Shown: piece after piece, positions 63,103 to 64,000 of the stretch
How the letters are laid out: every line of letters starts with the position of its first letter
Position numbering within the stretch: position 1 is the first letter of the stretch
From: Amaranthus tricolor
Lineage: Eukaryota > Streptophyta > Magnoliopsida > Caryophyllales > Amaranthaceae
NCBI RefSeq assembly: GCF_026212465.1
Contig: NC_080059.1
Location: 23,925,329-23,989,328, forward strand
DNA: 64,000 bases
Reading direction: 5' to 3'
Program-made: the position numbers and the translations under genes
Notes under the pieces: generated by a model
Seen by the model: the letters and a program-made list of their open reading frames with translations, nothing else
Databases searched by the model: none
Told to the model about the DNA's origin: nothing

Positions 63103-64000
63103 GCGCGAACACAACTCTATTTGGTATATATTATTGTGTTGAAGTGGTTAGAATTGAAAATCATAGTCATATGCTAGAAATTACTTGTTAAGTTGCGATT
63201 TTAAGGGTTTTTTAGCGTTTTTGGCCCTTTTGCGCATAAAGTAGCTCAAACTTGGTTTGTTTAGCACGAAACTTGGCACACAACACTATGTGGTATATAT
63301 TATTTTGTTGAAGTGGTTAGAATTCAAAATCATCGTCATATGTAAGAAATTACGTATTAAGTTGCGATTTTAAGAGTTTTGAAGCGTTTTTGGCACTTTT
63401 GCGCATAAAGTAGCTCAACCTTGGTTTGTTTTGCACGAAACTTGGCACACAACACTATTTGGTAAATACTATTGTGTTGAAGTGGTTAGAATTTAAAATC
63501 ATAGTCATATACTAGAATTGCTTGTTAAGTTGCGATTTTAAATGTTTTTAAGCATTTTTGGCACTATTGCGCAACAAGTAGCTCAAACTTGGTTTGTTTT
63601 GCACGAAACGTTGCACACAACGCTATTTGGTATATATTATTGTGTTGAAGTGGTATGAATTGAATATCATAGTAATATGCTAGAAATTACGTGTTAAGTT
63701 GCGATTTTAAGGGTTTTTAAGCATTTTTGGCACTTTGCGCATAAAGTAGCTCAAACTTGGTTTGTTTTGCGCGAAACTTGCACACAACGCTATTTGGTAT
63801 ATATTATTGTGTTGAAGTGGTTAGAATTGAAAATCATAGTCATATACTAGAAATTACTTGTTAAGTTGCGATTTTAAGGGTTTTTTTTAGCGTTTTTGGC
63901 CCTTTTGAGCATAAAGTAGCTCAAACTTGGTTTGTTTTGCACGAAATTTGCACACAACGCTATTTGGTATATATTATTGTGTTGAAGTGGTTTGAATTGA
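63103..64000 (+). repeat. Partial HOR unit at the window end, 9-mer type
   Basis: The order is m1, m2, m3, m4 variant (GGCACTTTGCGC, GCGCGAAACTTGCAC), extra monomer with TACTAGAAATTACTTG and a long T run (GGGTTTTTTTTAGCG at about 63,880), then the start of another monomer (GGTTTGAATTGA). It follows the 56,094-57,601 pattern as far as it goes. Confidence 0.8.

Larger units (their letters stand above)
23526..64000 (+). repeat. Right-arm satellite array, about 169 bp monomer, non-HindIII subfamily
   Basis: Head-to-tail monomers of 168-169 bp fill this interval, by length about 240 copies. Each reads GGTATATATTATTGTGTTG, GTGGTTAGAATT, ATCATAGTCATATGCTAG, GTTAAGTTGCGATTTTAA, GGGTTTTTAAGCG or AGCA, TTTTGGCCCTTTTGCGC or TTGGCACTTTTGCGC, AAGTAGCTCAAACTTGG, then GCACGAAACTTGGCACAC and AACACTATTTGG. 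The family matches the left arm on the opposite strand. The right arm differs in having TTTTAAGGG where the left has TTTTATGGG, AGCG/AGCA where the left has AAGCTT, and TTTTGCGC where the left has TTTCGCGC. The array continues past the window end. No interruption by other sequence was seen. Confidence 0.97.
47274..64000 (+). repeat. 7-monomer HOR array, 1,171 bp unit, with length variants
   Basis: The most regular part of the window. The diagnostic short monomer m7, with an 8 bp loss giving GCGCGAACACAACTC, starts that motif at 47,274, 49,791, 50,962, 51,778, 52,924, 54,095, 54,425, 55,764, 56,094, 57,602, 58,773, 59,944, 60,760, 61,931 and 63,103. Spacings are 2,517, 1,171, 816, 1,146, 1,171, 330, 1,339, 330, 1,508, 1,171, 1,171, 816, 1,171 and 1,172. 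The base unit is 1,171 bp: seven 169 bp monomers less 8 bp in m7 and four single-base losses in m3, m5 (two) and m6. The others are two-, five-, eight-, nine- and fifteen-monomer derivatives plus a 25 bp deletion form. The array runs off the window end. Confidence 0.9.

Noticed and set aside
1..64000. CRISPR array
   Set aside because: Repeats are contiguous 169 bp units with no unique spacers and no cas genes.
1..64000. Primate alpha satellite (171 bp), because of similar length and HOR design
   Set aside because: The sequence does not resemble alphoid consensus, and no CGGG-containing CENP-B box is present. Length alone is shared by many unrelated centromeric satellites.
1..64000. Arabidopsis-type 178-180 bp centromere repeat
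   Set aside because: A CATATG core and A+T richness are shared, but the rest of the monomer and its 169 bp length differ, so I cannot assign it to that family.
47274..64000. TATATATTATT as promoter TATA boxes in each monomer
   Set aside because: The motif is a fixed part of every monomer and has no gene downstream. Satellite transcription is possible but nothing here indicates a start site.

Overview
The window is one continuous block of eukaryotic satellite DNA with no recognisable genes. It is built almost entirely from head-to-tail copies of a single A+T-rich monomer of about 169 bp (for example 23,526-23,694 and 8,451-8,619). By length this is about 139 monomers left of an assembly gap and about 240 right of it. 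A nucleosome-sized monomer, kilobase-scale higher-order repeats (HORs) and the absence of genes or inserted transposons are typical of centromeric or pericentromeric heterochromatin. A flowering-plant centromere assembled from long reads is my best guess. I do not recognise the satellite and cannot name the species.

Layout. The left arm (1-23,425) carries monomers in minus orientation, taking the right arm as plus. A run of exactly 100 N (23,426-23,525) follows. The right arm (23,526-64,000) carries the same family in plus orientation. The arms belong to different subfamilies: most left monomers contain AAGCTT (HindIII), and at the same place the right monomers read AGCG or AGCA.

Left arm. 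Superrepeat copies begin at 1, 5,070 and 8,451 (30, 20 and about 17 monomers). The middle copy lacks 11 monomers present in the first, and copies 1 and 3 each hold a tandem 7-mer HOR of about 1,185 bp. Next come a tandem pair of about 3.72 kb 22-mers (about 11,276-18,715), each holding 4-mer HORs of about 670 bp, and a tandem pair of about 2.03 kb 12-mers (about 18,716-22,752). A short, more diverged end runs to the gap.

Right arm. A mixed segment (23,526 to about 29,100) is followed by a tandem pair of 3,205 bp 19-mers (about 29,100-35,510), a mosaic segment, 12-mer copies of about 2,027 bp (about 38,160-43,440), and a block copied from 8.1 kb upstream. From 47,274 to the window end there is a regular 7-mer HOR of 1,171 bp with 2-, 5-, 8-, 9- and 15-monomer derivatives. 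The shared breakpoints of these derivatives record unequal exchange and segmental duplication.

No protein-coding gene, tRNA, rRNA, CRISPR array or mobile element can be supported. Short open frames on the minus strand of the left arm are by-products of the repeat. All repeat boundaries were read by eye and should be taken as good to within about one monomer unless a diagnostic base is cited.
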